Shown here: piece by piece, positions 9,038-18,416 of the stretch | How the letters are laid out: the number at the start of each line of letters is the position of its first letter | How positions within the stretch are numbered: position 1 is the stretch's first letter | Origin: Burkholderia pyrrocinia | GTDB taxonomy: Bacteria > Pseudomonadota > Gammaproteobacteria > Burkholderiales > Burkholderiaceae | Length of the DNA stretch: 64,000 nucleotides | Assembly (NCBI RefSeq): GCF_001028665.1 | Contig: NZ_CP011504.1 | Coordinates: 3,150,755-3,214,754 of the forward strand | Direction: 5' to 3' | The notes under the pieces: generated by a model | The model's input: only the letters and a program-made list of their open reading frames with translations | Told to the model about the DNA's origin: nothing | Databases searched by the model: none | Position numbers and translations under genes: made by a program

Positions 9038-9057
9038 GTCAAATGATTCGGTTTCGT

Positions 9058-9786
9058 TCAGGACACGTGTTTCAGGAATTCCTTCAGGCGCGGCGTCGGC
9101 GGCCGGTCGATCAGGTCGACCGGATGACCGTCCTCGGCGATGCCGCCCTGATCCATGAACAGCAGGCGCGTGCCGACCCGCTTCGCGAAGCCGATCTCGT
9201 GCGTGACGACGATCATCGTCATCCCTTCGGTAGCAAGATCCTGCATCACTTTCAGCACTTCGTGGCGCAATTCCGGATCGAGCGCCGACGTCGGCTCGTC
9301 GAACAGCATCAGCCGCGGCCGGATCGCAAGCGCGCGCGCGATCGCGACGCGCTGCTGCTGGCCGCCCGACAGCTCGGACGGGTAGTGATTCGCGCGCGAT
9401 TCGAGGCCGACCTTGTCGAGCAGCGCCATCGCCTGGTCGCGTGCTTCGGCGCGCGATGCGCCGCGCACCTGGATCGGCCCGAACATCACGTTCTCGAGCG
9501 CGGTCATTTGCGGAAACAGGTTGAACTGCTGGAACACCATGCCGGCTTCGAGCCGGATGTTGCGGATCGTCGTCGCGTTGCCGCGCACGCTCTGGCCGTC
9601 GACCAGCAGCTCGCCGCCGGTGATTTTCTCGAGCGCGTTGATACAGCGCAGCATCGTCGATTTGCCCGAGCCCGACGGGCCGATCACGACGACCACCTCG
9701 CCCGCGTCGATCTTCAGGTCGATATGCTTCAGCACCGGCACGTGGCCGAAGCTCTTCGACACGTTCTGGAATTCGATCATGCTCAT
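9058..9786 (-). CDS. Polar amino acid ABC transporter, ATP-binding subunit
   Basis: A 242-residue ATPase of the GlnQ/HisP family. It shows Walker A ([17 protein letters not shown]), the signature [16 protein letters not shown] and Walker [15 protein letters not shown], followed by the switch His in VVTHEIGF. The start chosen is ATG at 9786, which overlaps the permease stop as ATGA; sequence further upstream in this frame is only the shadow of the permease gene. It powers uptake through the permease and solute-binding protein encoded directly upstream. Confidence 0.96.
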   Translation of the reverse strand: MSMIEFQNVSKSFGHVPVLKHIDLKIDAGEVVVVIGPSGSGKSTMLRCINALEKITGGELLVDGQSVRGNATTIRNIRLEAGMVFQQFNLFPQMTALENVMFGPIQVRGASRAEARDQAMALLDKVGLESRANHYPSELSGGQQQRVAIARALAIRPRLMLFDEPTSALDPELRHEVLKVMQDLATEGMTMIVVTHEIGFAKRVGTRLLFMDQGGIAEDGHPVDLIDRPPTPRLKEFLKHVS

Positions 9787-10439
9787 AGGATGCGCATCCT
9801 CTTTTCGACGAGCCGAAGCGTCAGCGTCATCGCGCCGGTAAGAATCAAGTAGATCACAGCCACCGCGCTCCAGATCTCGACCGCCTGGAAGTTGCCCGCG
9901 ATGATTTCCTGCCCCTTGCGCGTCAGTTCGCCGACGCCGATCACGATGAACAGCGACGTGTCCTTCAGGCTCACGATGCACTGGTTGCCGAGCGGCGGAA
10001 TCAGCCGCCGGAACGCCAGCGGCCCGACCACCTTCAGCAGCACGCGCGGCATCGACAAGCCCATCGCGAGCCCCGCTTCCGTCAGCCCCTTCGGGATCGA
10101 CAGCAGCGCGCCGCGCACCACTTCCGCGAGATACGCGCCGGAATTCACCGTGATCGCGATGATCGCGGCCGTCAGGCCGTCGATCCGGATGTGCGCGAGC
10201 AACGGCAGCGCGAAATACAGGAACATCACCTGCACGACGATCGGCGTGCCGCGAATCAATTCAATGTAGACCTGTACGAGCACGTTCATCGCCTTCGGTC
10301 CGTATGCGCGGAACATGCCCGCGACCATCCCGACGATGAAACCGCCCACCAGCCCGAATAATGCGATGAACACCGTCAACCGGACCCCGTCCATCAGGTC
10401 CGGCAACGCCGCCCAGATCGCCGACCAATCGAAATTCAC
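9783..10439 (-). CDS. Polar amino acid ABC transporter, permease subunit
   Basis: A 218-residue inner-membrane protein of the HisM/GlnP family. The loop [20 protein letters not shown] holds the EAA-type motif that contacts the ATPase, and [17 protein letters not shown] is the characteristic N-terminal block. Five or so membrane helices are visible. Only one permease gene is present, so it probably forms a homodimer. Its stop overlaps the ATPase start; the solute-binding protein gene lies 66 bases upstream. Confidence 0.95.
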   Translation of the reverse strand: MNFDWSAIWAALPDLMDGVRLTVFIALFGLVGGFIVGMVAGMFRAYGPKAMNVLVQVYIELIRGTPIVVQVMFLYFALPLLAHIRIDGLTAAIIAITVNSGAYLAEVVRGALLSIPKGLTEAGLAMGLSMPRVLLKVVGPLAFRRLIPPLGNQCIVSLKDTSLFIVIGVGELTRKGQEIIAGNFQAVEIWSAVAVIYLILTGAMTLTLRLVEKRMRIL

Positions 10440-10505
10440 TTGTCGCTCCCCGTTCGATTCAAGACCGGCGCGGCCGCATGGCCGCGCGCTGTTGCGCCGT
10501 CACGC

Positions 10506-11258
10506 TCACATCTTCGGCGGCTCGGCACCGAACCACTTCTTGTAGATCTGCGCGTAGCGGCCGTCGGCCTTGATCTTCACGAGCGACGCGTTGACCTTCG
10601 GCACGAGCGGGCTGCCCTTCGGGAAACCCATCCCGTACTTGTCGCCGCTGACCGGCTGGCCCGCGACCTGCACCTTGCCCTTGCCTTCGTTGTTCACGAA
10701 GAACAGCACGTTCGGCGTGTCGTGCATCGCCGCATCGACACGGCCGGCTTCAAGCGCGAGGTAGGCCTGGTCGATGTTCGGGAACTGGCGGATCTCCTTC
10801 GGCTTCAGGTGCGCCTTGATCCAGTCGATCGTCGCGGTGCCCGTCTTCGCGGCGATCACCTTGCCGTTCAGGTCGTCGATCGACTTGATCGTCGTGTTGC
10901 CGGTCTGCACCATCGCCGCGAGGCCGCTGTCGTAGTACGGCGCGGAGAAGTCGATCGCCTTCTTGCGCTCTTCCTTGATCGTCATCCCCGACAGCGCGAC
11001 GTCGATGTTCTGCGTCTGCAGCGCCGGGATCAGGCCCGCGAAATCCATCGGCTGGATCGTGTATTTCCAGCCCTGGTCCTTCGCGATCTCCGCCCACAGG
11101 TCGAGATCGAAGCCGACGTACTTGTCGCCCTGCTTGAACTCGAACGGCATGAACGACGTATCGGTGCCGACGACGAGCGTCTTGGTATCCGCGTGCGCGA
11201 GGCTTGCGCCGAGCGCGGCAACGACCGCGACGGCTTTCAGGAAGGAACGGCGACTCAT
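10506..11258 (-). CDS. Polar amino acid ABC transporter, periplasmic substrate-binding protein
   Basis: About 250 residues with an N-terminal signal (MSRRSFLKAVAVVAALGASLAHA, cleavage after AHA) and the family 3 binding-protein pattern (LVVGTDTSFMPFEF, then VGFDLDLWAEIAK and VALSGMTIKEERKKAIDFS). The start is ATG 11258 because a GGAGAG lies just upstream; an earlier in-frame ATG at 11273 has no such site. It resembles GlnH-type proteins, but specificity is uncertain given the hydrolase and aminotransferase genes downstream. First gene of the operon. Confidence 0.94.
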   Translation of the reverse strand: MSRRSFLKAVAVVAALGASLAHADTKTLVVGTDTSFMPFEFKQGDKYVGFDLDLWAEIAKDQGWKYTIQPMDFAGLIPALQTQNIDVALSGMTIKEERKKAIDFSAPYYDSGLAAMVQTGNTTIKSIDDLNGKVIAAKTGTATIDWIKAHLKPKEIRQFPNIDQAYLALEAGRVDAAMHDTPNVLFFVNNEGKGKVQVAGQPVSGDKYGMGFPKGSPLVPKVNASLVKIKADGRYAQIYKKWFGAEPPKM

Positions 11259-11330
11259 GGTTTCTCTCCGCATGATTGAGCGATGTAGCCGGCCAGCCGG
11301 CCGGCGGGAACGACGACATCAAGCAGCACC

Positions 11331-11378
11331 GCAACATGCGATGTCGAATTAGACATTAGTGCAACATGTGTTGTCAAC
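11331..11378. promoter_or_regulatory. Paired repeats in the importer-operon promoter region
   Basis: GCAACATG begins two similar 18-bp sites exactly 30 bp apart (11331-11348 and 11361-11378, 14 of 18 identical). Within them are two inverted repeats: ATGTC-GAATTA-GACAT (11341-11356) and CAACA-TG-TGTTG (11362-11373). They lie about 75-120 bases upstream of the binding-protein start, where a regulator of this operon could bind. No regulator gene is adjacent, so the protein involved is unknown. Confidence 0.5.
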
Positions 11379-11787
11379 GGCGATACTACGACAACAAAAA
11401 AGTGCGCAACGGGGAATTTCATCGAGGCAAACCCGGGGCGCGCGGGCCGGATTGATCGGAGGAAACGGGGGAGATGGCCTGGGCGGAGCGCCCGGGCCGG
11501 GTCGCGCCGCGCGGGCGGAGGGCTGGACGTGGAGAGAGGATGGCGGCGCTTGGTGCGGGCCGGCAGGTTTGCCATCCCGCGCAACAGGTGCGGCGGGATG
11601 ACGACGGCGCAACCGCGAGCGCATTCGCCGCGGTCCACCCGCTCGTTCGTGCGGACCGTCAGCGATTCAACGCAGCGGCGTGCCGGGGTGGCCGTGCCCG
11701 CGAAGCCGGCAAACGCCGGCGCGGCTCAACGAACGGTGCGGGATTCGCATGGAAACGCCGGCCGGCGACGCGCCGATACAGCGTCAA
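11379..11787. other. Intergenic stretch with no recognisable gene
   Basis: About 410 bases between the importer-operon promoter and the end of the fused ABC exporter gene. The open frames here are random high-GC frames without start-site support or family resemblance. I see no RNA gene, terminator with T-tract or repeat. Confidence 0.6.
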
Positions 11788-14700
11788 TCACGCCGCGACC
11801 CAGCTCGCCTGATGCGACACGAGCCGCGCATACGCGCCCTGCCGCGCCAGCAGTTCCGCATGGCTTCCGGCCTCGACGACGCTGCCCTGCTCGATCACGA
11901 GGATCAGGTCGGCATTGCGCACGGTCGACAGCCGGTGCGCGATGATGATCGACGTTCGCTGCGTCATCAGGTCTTCCAGCGCCGCACGGATCTGCTGCTC
12001 GCTGATCGTGTCCAGGTGCGACGTCGCCTCGTCGAGGATCAGCACCGGCGCATCCTTCAGGAATGCGCGCGCGATCGCCACACGCTGGCGCTGGCCGCCC
12101 GACAGTTGCACGCCGCGCTCGCCGACGCGCGTCGCGAGCCCGTCCGGCAGCCGCGCGACGAATTCGCCGAGCGCCGCGTGATCGATCGCACGCTGCACGT
12201 CCGCGTCGGACGCGTCGCTCGCGGCGAGCCGGATGTTCGCTTCGAGCGTGTCGTTGAACAGGTAGGTATCCTGCGCAACGAGCGCGATGTGCTGCCGCAG
12301 GTCGTCGAGCCGCAGGTCGCGCAGGTCGACGCCGCCGAGCGTCACGCTGCCCTGCTGCGGATCCCAGAAGCGCAGCAGCAGGCTCGCGACCGTCGACTTG
12401 CCGGCGCCCGACGCGCCGACCAGCGCGACCGTGCTGCCGGGCGGCACCTCGAAGCTCACGCGATCGATCGCGGGCACGCTGCGCCCCGGATACGTGAACG
12501 ACGCCGCGTCGAACCGCACCGCCGGATTACCGGGCATCGGCTGCGTGCCGTCCGTCACGGTCACGGGTTCTTTCTCGAGCGCACGCAACCGTCGCGTCGA
12601 CGCGATCGTGTCGGCGAGCTGGCGCGCGACCTGGCCGATCTCGGCAACCGGCATGAAGGCGGCCACCGCGACCAGCACCAGCAGCGGCAACGACTCGCGC
12701 GGAAACCAGCCGCGCGCACACAGCAGCGCACCGAGCGCCGCAACGGCCAGCCCGCCGAGCCCGCTCGCGATTTCCAGCGCGGCGCTTTGCGTCGACAGGT
12801 CGTCGAGCAGCTTCGCGCGTTGCTTGCGATACGCATCGACCTCCGCCACGAACGCTTCGCGCCGGCGCGCGATCGCCTGGAACGCGGTCAGCTCCGCGAG
12901 CCCCTGGATCGTTTCGGTCAGGTGCGCGCCGAGCTGGCCGAGCGCTTCGCGCGCGCCGGTGCCGAGCCGGTCGACGTCGCGGCGGGCCAGCACGGGCGCC
13001 AGCCCGGCCCACAGCAGGAACGGCAGCAGCACGAGCGCGAGCGGCCACGCGACCGACGCGAGCAGCACCAGCACGCCGGCCGGCACGAGCACCGCGACGA
13101 ACGCGGGCGCCAGCGTGTGCGCATAGAAATACTCGACCGTCTCCACGTCCTGCGTCGCGAGCGCGACGAGATCGCCGGAACGGCGGCGCAGCAGCCCGGC
13201 CGGCGCGAGGCGTTCGAGCGTCGCGAACAGCGCGATGCGCATTTCCGCGAGCAGCCGGTACGCCATGTCGTGCGCGAGCCACGACTCGAGCCAGTGCAGC
13301 ACGGCCGCCACCGGCGCGATCACGAGCAGCGCCGCGACGAGCGAGGTGCTCGCGTGGCCGGCCGACACCGCGCCGACCACCAGCGCGCCGATCACGCCGA
13401 CGCCGATGAACGCGAGCACGCGGCCGATCCCGAACAGCACGGTCAGCGCGACCTTGCCCGTCCACGGACGCACGAAGCGCAGCAGCGTGCCCAACGTTTC
13501 CGGCCAGCCGATCGTCGCCGCGTCGTCGTTCAGCGGCCGCACCTGCGGGCCCGACGACGCACGCGCAGTGGCGCCGGCCGTCGTCGCCGCGCCGACCGAT
13601 TCGGCGACCGCTTCCAGTTGCGGCCCCATCAGCCGGCGATACGGGCCGTCGCGCGCGATCAGTGCCGCGTGCGTCCCTTCGTCGACCACCTGCCCCTGGT
13701 CGAGCACCAGGATGCGGTCGGCGCCGATCACGCTGGACAACCGGTGCGCGAGTACGAGCGTCGTCCGCCCGCGTGTGAGCCGGTCGAGCGCCTGCTGGAT
13801 CAGCGCTTCGTTCTCCGCGTCGACCGACGACAGCGCCTCGTCGAGCAGCAGGATCGGCGCATCGCGCAGCAGCGCGCGGGCAATCGCGATGCGCTGGCGC
13901 TGGCCGCCCGACAGCATGAGCCCGCGTTCGCCGATGCGCGTCGCGTAACCGTCGGGCAGCGCCGAGATGAAATCGTGCGCGTTGGCGGCGCGCGCGGCCG
14001 CGATCATGTCGGCGTCGCTCGCGTCGGGGCGGCCGAGCCGCAGGTTGTCGGCGACGCTGCCGTCGAACAGCGTCGCATCCTGCGCGACGACCGCGATCAT
14101 CTCGCGCACCTGGTCGGCATCGAGCGCGCGCACGTCGTGGCCGCCGATGCGGATCGCGCCGCCCTGCGCGTCGTGCTGGCGCAGCAGCAGGCGCACGATG
14201 GTCGACTTGCCCGCGCCGCTCGGGCCGACGATCGCCACCGTCTCGCCTTCGCGAACCGAGAAGCTCAGCGCCGCATGCGCGTCCGCGCGGCGCCCCGGAT
14301 ACGCGAAGCTGACGCCGTCGAACGCGATCTCCGGCCGCAGGCCCGTCACGCGCGGCGCGGCGGCGGCCGGCGCGTGGCTGCCCGCGTCGAGCAGCGCGTG
14401 GATCGCATTCGCCGCCGACTGGCCGATCATCCCCTGGTGCAGCGCCGCGCGCAGGTCGCGCAGCGGCCGGAAGATTTCGCTGCCGGCCATCAGCACGATC
14501 AGCAGCGCCTCGAGGCTCATGTCGCCGTGCCGCACGCGCCACGCGCCGACCGCGATTGCCGCGGCCGCGCCGAGGCCGGTGCCGAGATCGGTGAAGAGCC
14601 GCGTCAGCAGGCCGAGCGCGAGCACCCAGAACGTGCTGTCCGACAGCGCGCGCGCCTTCGCGGCCAGCTTCGCGCCGAACGCGGTGCTCTGCCCGAACGC

Positions 14701-15327
14701 CTTCAGCGTCGGCAGGCCCTGCACCGCATCGAGAAACTCCTCGCCGAATGCCTTGAAGGCGGCCGAGCGTGCGAGCGCCGCGCGCCGGTCGGCGCGATGC
14801 ACGAGCTGCGGCAGCGCGAGCGTGACGAGTGCAGCAACCAGCAGGATCGCGGCCGTCGGCACGTCCCACCACGCGAGCACCGCGAAGATCATCACCGGTG
14901 CGCACGCGGCGATCACGAGTTGCGGCAGGTAGACGCCGAAGAAGGTCTGCAGTTGCTCGACGCCGTCGACGACGGCCAGCATCACGCCGCCGGTGCGTTC
15001 GCCGCTGAACCATGCGGGGCCGAGTGCGGCGATCCGGTCGAACAGCCGCGCGCGCAGCGTGGCCTGCACGCGGCCCGCCGTATGCTGCGCGAGCACCGTG
15101 CGGCGATGGTCGAGCCACGCGCGCAGCAACACGCAGGCCGCCGTTGCAACGACGGCTTCGGCGATGCTGCGCACCGGCGCACCGGAAAAGACCAGCGCCA
15201 GCACGCGGCCGAGGAACACGAAACGGAGGATGCCGACACCCATCGCGAGCAGCCCGAGCGCGACGGCGGCGGCCACCCGCCCGCGTAGTCCCGCCATCAT
15301 TGCCCATAGTCGTCGGTCGAAATACAT
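11788..15327 (-). CDS. Fused double ABC exporter of CydDC layout
   Basis: A 1179-residue protein holding two complete ABC half-transporters in tandem (membrane domain, ATPase, membrane domain, ATPase). The first ATPase has GPSGAGKSTIVRLLLR, LSGGQRQRIAIARALL and ILLLDEALSSVD; the second has [32 protein letters not shown] and VLILDEATSHLD. All Walker and signature residues are intact at both sites. The N-terminal part resembles CydD, so a cysteine/glutathione exporter is one option, but a lipid or drug exporter cannot be excluded. No cytochrome bd genes are nearby. A LysR gene diverges from it 121 bases away. Confidence 0.9.
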   Translation of the reverse strand: MYFDRRLWAMMAGLRGRVAAAVALGLLAMGVGILRFVFLGRVLALVFSGAPVRSIAEAVVATAACVLLRAWLDHRRTVLAQHTAGRVQATLRARLFDRIAALGPAWFSGERTGGVMLAVVDGVEQLQTFFGVYLPQLVIAACAPVMIFAVLAWWDVPTAAILLVAALVTLALPQLVHRADRRAALARSAAFKAFGEEFLDAVQGLPTLKAFGQSTAFGAKLAAKARALSDSTFWVLALGLLTRLFTDLGTGLGAAAAIAVGAWRVRHGDMSLEALLIVLMAGSEIFRPLRDLRAALHQGMIGQSAANAIHALLDAGSHAPAAAAPRVTGLRPEIAFDGVSFAYPGRRADAHAALSFSVREGETVAIVGPSGAGKSTIVRLLLRQHDAQGGAIRIGGHDVRALDADQVREMIAVVAQDATLFDGSVADNLRLGRPDASDADMIAAARAANAHDFISALPDGYATRIGERGLMLSGGQRQRIAIARALLRDAPILLLDEALSSVDAENEALIQQALDRLTRGRTTLVLAHRLSSVIGADRILVLDQGQVVDEGTHAALIARDGPYRRLMGPQLEAVAESVGAATTAGATARASSGPQVRPLNDDAATIGWPETLGTLLRFVRPWTGKVALTVLFGIGRVLAFIGVGVIGALVVGAVSAGHASTSLVAALLVIAPVAAVLHWLESWLAHDMAYRLLAEMRIALFATLERLAPAGLLRRRSGDLVALATQDVETVEYFYAHTLAPAFVAVLVPAGVLVLLASVAWPLALVLLPFLLWAGLAPVLARRDVDRLGTGAREALGQLGAHLTETIQGLAELTAFQAIARRREAFVAEVDAYRKQRAKLLDDLSTQSAALEIASGLGGLAVAALGALLCARGWFPRESLPLLVLVAVAAFMPVAEIGQVARQLADTIASTRRLRALEKEPVTVTDGTQPMPGNPAVRFDAASFTYPGRSVPAIDRVSFEVPPGSTVALVGASGAGKSTVASLLLRFWDPQQGSVTLGGVDLRDLRLDDLRQHIALVAQDTYLFNDTLEANIRLAASDASDADVQRAIDHAALGEFVARLPDGLATRVGERGVQLSGGQRQRVAIARAFLKDAPVLILDEATSHLDTISEQQIRAALEDLMTQRTSIIIAHRLSTVRNADLILVIEQGSVVEAGSHAELLARQGAYARLVSHQASWVAA

Positions 15328-15411
15328 GAAGCCCTCCAGTCGGTGTTTCGGTGCGGTTTTTCTTGACCGGATCGAGGCTACCCGCGCGGCCCGCGCGCGG
15401 CAAAAGATGAT

Positions 15412-15440
15412 TTTTCAACGGGTGTTGAGTCAACTACAAT
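15412..15440 (+). promoter_or_regulatory. Candidate promoter and operator between ABC exporter and LysR gene
   Basis: GTTGA-G-TCAAC (15424-15434) is a perfect inverted repeat between the divergent genes, fitting a LysR operator. TACAAT (15435-15440) could be a -10 box with a weak TTTTCA -35 (15412-15417) 17 bases upstream. That would place transcription start within a base or two of the LysR ATG at 15448, predicting a leaderless message; no Shine-Dalgarno sequence is visible. These are pattern-based inferences. Confidence 0.4.
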
Positions 15441-15447
15441 ACCTCGC

Positions 15448-16395
15448 ATGTCGCACCTTCCTCCCCTTAGCGCACTGCGTGCTTTCGAGGCGGCTGTCCG
15501 CCTCGGCGGGTTCGCGCGCGCAGCGGCCGAACTGAACGTATCGACGAGCGCGGTCAGCCATCAGATCCGCGCGCTCGAGGAATCGCTCGGCGCGCGGTTG
15601 CTCGAACGCAGCACGGGGCTCGGCGGCATCAGCCTCACGCCGCCAGGCGCGCGCCTGCTGCCGGCCGTCAGCGACGCGCTGTCGCGCCTGACCGACGCCT
15701 GCGCCGAGATTCGCGGCACCGCGCAACGGCTCACCGTTTCCGCCAACGCGCCGTTTTCGTCGATGTGGCTCGCGCGCCGTCTCGCGGAATTCTCGTCGCT
15801 TCATCCCGAAACGCCCGTGCATGCCGTCGTGCTCGAAGACGAACCCGATTTCGCGCGCAGCGGCATCGACCTGGCGATCGTGCACGTGCCCGCGCACCGG
15901 CTGAGGGGCGACGACGACGTGCTGATCCGCGAGACCGTGTTTCCGGTATGCAGCCCCGAGCTGTATCCGTACGCATCGGGATACGTGTGCCGCTCGCGGC
16001 TGCTGCAGGAGATGCACGAAAACAGCCCCGAGATCGACTGGCGCAACTGGGCATCGGAGTTCGGCTTGCCGGACGATTTCGAAACGAAGATCGTCCGCTA
16101 CAGCAGTTTCAGCCAGGTGATCGGGGCGGCGGTGGGCGGCGCGGGCATCGCGCTCGGCCGCGTGCCGCTCATCGAGCCCGAACTGCGCAGCGGGCGCCTG
16201 GTGCCGCTGGTGCCGGGCCTCCAACGCGACGCGTCATGGCGCTTCGTGCTGCGCCGCCATCCGTCGACGCGGCACCGGCTGCTCGATCCGTTGATCGCGT
16301 TCCTGCGCCGCGAAGCGGACGCGCCGCCGTTCGTCGCCAAGATCGTTGCGCCCGCATCCAACGACAGTCACGCGCGGGGCGCTGGCGGCGCGTAG
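15448..16395 (+). CDS. LysR-family transcriptional regulator (GcvA-like)
   Basis: A 315-residue regulator. The N-terminal helix-turn-helix is clear (LSALRAFEAAVRLGGFARAA, then LNVSTSAVSHQIRALEESLG), followed by a GcvA/AmpR-like effector domain. It is transcribed divergently from the fused ABC exporter, and an inverted repeat lies in the 120-bp gap, so exporter and own gene are the likely targets. The ATG at 15448 matches the usual family start although no ribosome binding site precedes it. Inducer unknown. Confidence 0.93.
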   Translation: MSHLPPLSALRAFEAAVRLGGFARAAAELNVSTSAVSHQIRALEESLGARLLERSTGLGGISLTPPGARLLPAVSDALSRLTDACAEIRGTAQRLTVSANAPFSSMWLARRLAEFSSLHPETPVHAVVLEDEPDFARSGIDLAIVHVPAHRLRGDDDVLIRETVFPVCSPELYPYASGYVCRSRLLQEMHENSPEIDWRNWASEFGLPDDFETKIVRYSSFSQVIGAAVGGAGIALGRVPLIEPELRSGRLVPLVPGLQRDASWRFVLRRHPSTRHRLLDPLIAFLRREADAPPFVAKIVAPASNDSHARGAGGA

Positions 16396-16406
16396 GGGCG
16401 GCGTGT

Positions 16407-16427
16407 AGGGCCGGCAAGCATAGCCGG
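16407..16427. terminator. Hairpin between convergent genes
   Basis: GGCCGGC (16407-16413) pairs with GCCGGCC (16421-16427) around a 7-base loop, between the ends of the LysR gene (16395) and the MAPEG gene (16449). There is no T-run on either side, so termination is plausible from position but not certain. Confidence 0.4.
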
Positions 16428-16448
16428 CCTCGCCTGCTCAGCGGCCCA

Positions 16449-16820
16449 TCACGGCGCGGCGAAGAACAGCGCGACGACGCACACCATCCCGCCGAACCAC
16501 ACGAGCGAACGCAGCGACGCCCAGTTCAGCAGGTACATCAGCATATAGACGACGCGGGTCGCGACGAAGCCCATCGCGAGCTGGTCGACGTGGTGCGCAT
16601 TCGCGCCGTTGTGCCATGCGACGACCAATGCGGCCGTGAACAGCGCGAGCGCTTCCCACGCATTCTGGTGCGCGGCCTGCGCCCGCGCGCGCCAGCCTTC
16701 GAGTTTCGCCAGGTACTCGCGCGGCGTACGGTTGTCGTAGCCCTTGCGGGCCTTGGCCAGGAACGTCAGCGGGAACGGCAACAGCGCCACGATGAACAGG
16801 CACAGCTGGGACGTCGTCAT
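16449..16820 (-). CDS. MAPEG-family membrane protein
   Basis: A 123-residue integral membrane protein with four hydrophobic segments (LCLFIVALLPFPLTFLA; EALALFTAALVVAW; FVATRVVYMLMYLLNWASLR; LVWFGGMVCVVALFFA). The pattern AHQNAWEALALF and ATRVVYMLMYLLN is typical of bacterial MAPEG proteins, relatives of membrane glutathione transferases. The start is ATG 16820, preceded by GGAGGAGAC; a longer frame upstream lacks such a site. Specific activity unknown. Confidence 0.88.
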   Translation of the reverse strand: MTTSQLCLFIVALLPFPLTFLAKARKGYDNRTPREYLAKLEGWRARAQAAHQNAWEALALFTAALVVAWHNGANAHHVDQLAMGFVATRVVYMLMYLLNWASLRSLVWFGGMVCVVALFFAAP

Positions 16821-17122
16821 CAAAGTCTCCTCCTTTATGATTACATTATTCAATGACAAGATCGCCGAGAGCTTAGCATTCGCGGTGCTGTTCGCGCACC
16901 GGTTTTCTAGACGGGAGACTCGGCTGCACGTACCGCCGACGGCCGTGGCGAGCACGGGTCCGCCACCAAAAATTCCACCAAATCATCGACAAATACGTTA
17001 ATTAAAACTGGTCGAACACCAATAAGATAGCGCTTGACACTGGCTTGACGCGTAACCGCCTCAGCCTGCCGATCCGGGCGCGCCGCCCGCGCGCCGAACG
17101 ACATCCGACCCGAGCCATCGCC
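16821..17122. other. Promoter gap between MAPEG gene and alanine racemase gene
   Basis: About 300 bases between divergent genes. It contains an AT-richer segment (about 16985-17035, around TTAATTAAAACTGG and CAATAAGATAG) likely to hold the racemase promoter. No regulator site could be identified. Confidence 0.5.
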
Positions 17123-18250
17123 ATGCCCCGTCCCATCGTCGCCCATATCCGCCCCGACGCCATCCGCCACAACCTCGACTTCATCCGCCGCACCGCCGCG
17201 TTATCGCGCGTGTGGGCCGTGATCAAGGCCAACGCCTACGGCCACGGCATCGAGCGGATCTACCCGGGCCTCGCGGCCGCCGACGGCATCGCGCTGCTCG
17301 ACCTCGACGAAGCCGTGCGCGTTCGCGAACTCGGCTGGGACAAGCCCGTGCTGCTGCTCGAAGGGATCTTCGAGCCGGCCGACGTCGAGCTGGCCGATCG
17401 CCACCGGCTGACGGTGGCCGTGCACTGCGACGAGCAGCTCGACCTGCTGATCGCCGCGAAGCCGCAGCAGCCGATCGACATCCAGCTCAAGATGAATTCC
17501 GGGATGAACCGGCTCGGCTACCGGCCCGCCGCGTTCCGCGCCGCATGGGAACGCGCGGCGAGCGCACCGTCGATCGGCAGGATCACGCTGATGATGCATT
17601 TCGCGAACGCGGACGAAGGCGAAGTCGACTGGCAACTCGATCAGTTCGACGCGACCACGGCGGGGATTCCGGGCGAGCGCTCGGTGTCGAATTCGGCGGC
17701 CGTGCTGTGGCATCCGCGCGCGCACCGCGACTGGGTCCGGCCCGGCACGATCCTGTACGGTGCGTCGCCGACCGGTGCGTCGCGGCATATCGCCGACACC
17801 CCGCTAATGGCCGCGATGACGCTGACGAGCAGGATCATCGGCGTGCAGACGCTGTCGCCGGACGAAACCGTCGGCTACGGCCGCCGCTTCACGGCCGACC
17901 GGCCGATGCGGATCGGCGTGGTCGCGTGCGGCTATGCGGACGGCTATCCGCGCCACGCGCCGACCGGCACGCCGATCGCGGTGGACGGCGTGCTGACGCG
18001 CGTCGTCGGCCGCGTGTCGATGGACATGCTGACCGTCGACCTGACGCCGTGCCCGAACGCGGGCATCGGGTCGAGCGTCGAGCTGTGGGGCGACCACGTG
18101 AAGGTGGACGACGTCGCGGAAGCCAGCGGCACGATCGGCTACGAGCTGATGTGCGCACTCGCGCGCCGCGTGCCGGTCGTGATCGTGCCGCCCGGCGCGT
18201 CGACCGCGCAGCCGGAGCCGACTCTGCGGACGGGGAGCTACGGGCGCTGA
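17123..18250 (+). CDS. alr: Alanine racemase
   Basis: A 375-residue fold-type III PLP enzyme. The PLP lysine is Lys35 in [44 protein letters not shown] and [11 protein letters not shown] are the conserved blocks of the family. It interconverts L- and D-alanine for peptidoglycan or D-alanine catabolism. The start chosen is ATG 17123 ([17 protein letters not shown]), which aligns with the family; 26 extra in-frame codons upstream do not. No dadA lies next to it, so biosynthetic Alr versus catabolic DadX is undecided. Confidence 0.95.
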   Translation: MPRPIVAHIRPDAIRHNLDFIRRTAALSRVWAVIKANAYGHGIERIYPGLAAADGIALLDLDEAVRVRELGWDKPVLLLEGIFEPADVELADRHRLTVAVHCDEQLDLLIAAKPQQPIDIQLKMNSGMNRLGYRPAAFRAAWERAASAPSIGRITLMMHFANADEGEVDWQLDQFDATTAGIPGERSVSNSAAVLWHPRAHRDWVRPGTILYGASPTGASRHIADTPLMAAMTLTSRIIGVQTLSPDETVGYGRRFTADRPMRIGVVACGYADGYPRHAPTGTPIAVDGVLTRVVGRVSMDMLTVDLTPCPNAGIGSSVELWGDHVKVDDVAEASGTIGYELMCALARRVPVVIVPPGASTAQPEPTLRTGSYGR

Positions 18251-18416
18251 CCGACGTCGATGCTGCGGCGCACTACCGCGTCGCAGCGGATGCCACGTCA
18301 CTTGCGGGCTGCCTCGGGCGGCCCGTTTGCATTCCGGCAGGCATGAAAACCCGAGCCGGAGAACACACGTTGGCTGCGGCCCTTCCGCTCCGCTCAACGC
18401 ATACATCCAACGCGTG

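Noticed and set aside
11529..11945. Long plus-strand open frame next to the fused ABC exporter
   Set aside because: High-GC shadow frame partly antisense to a well-supported gene; no conserved protein pattern.
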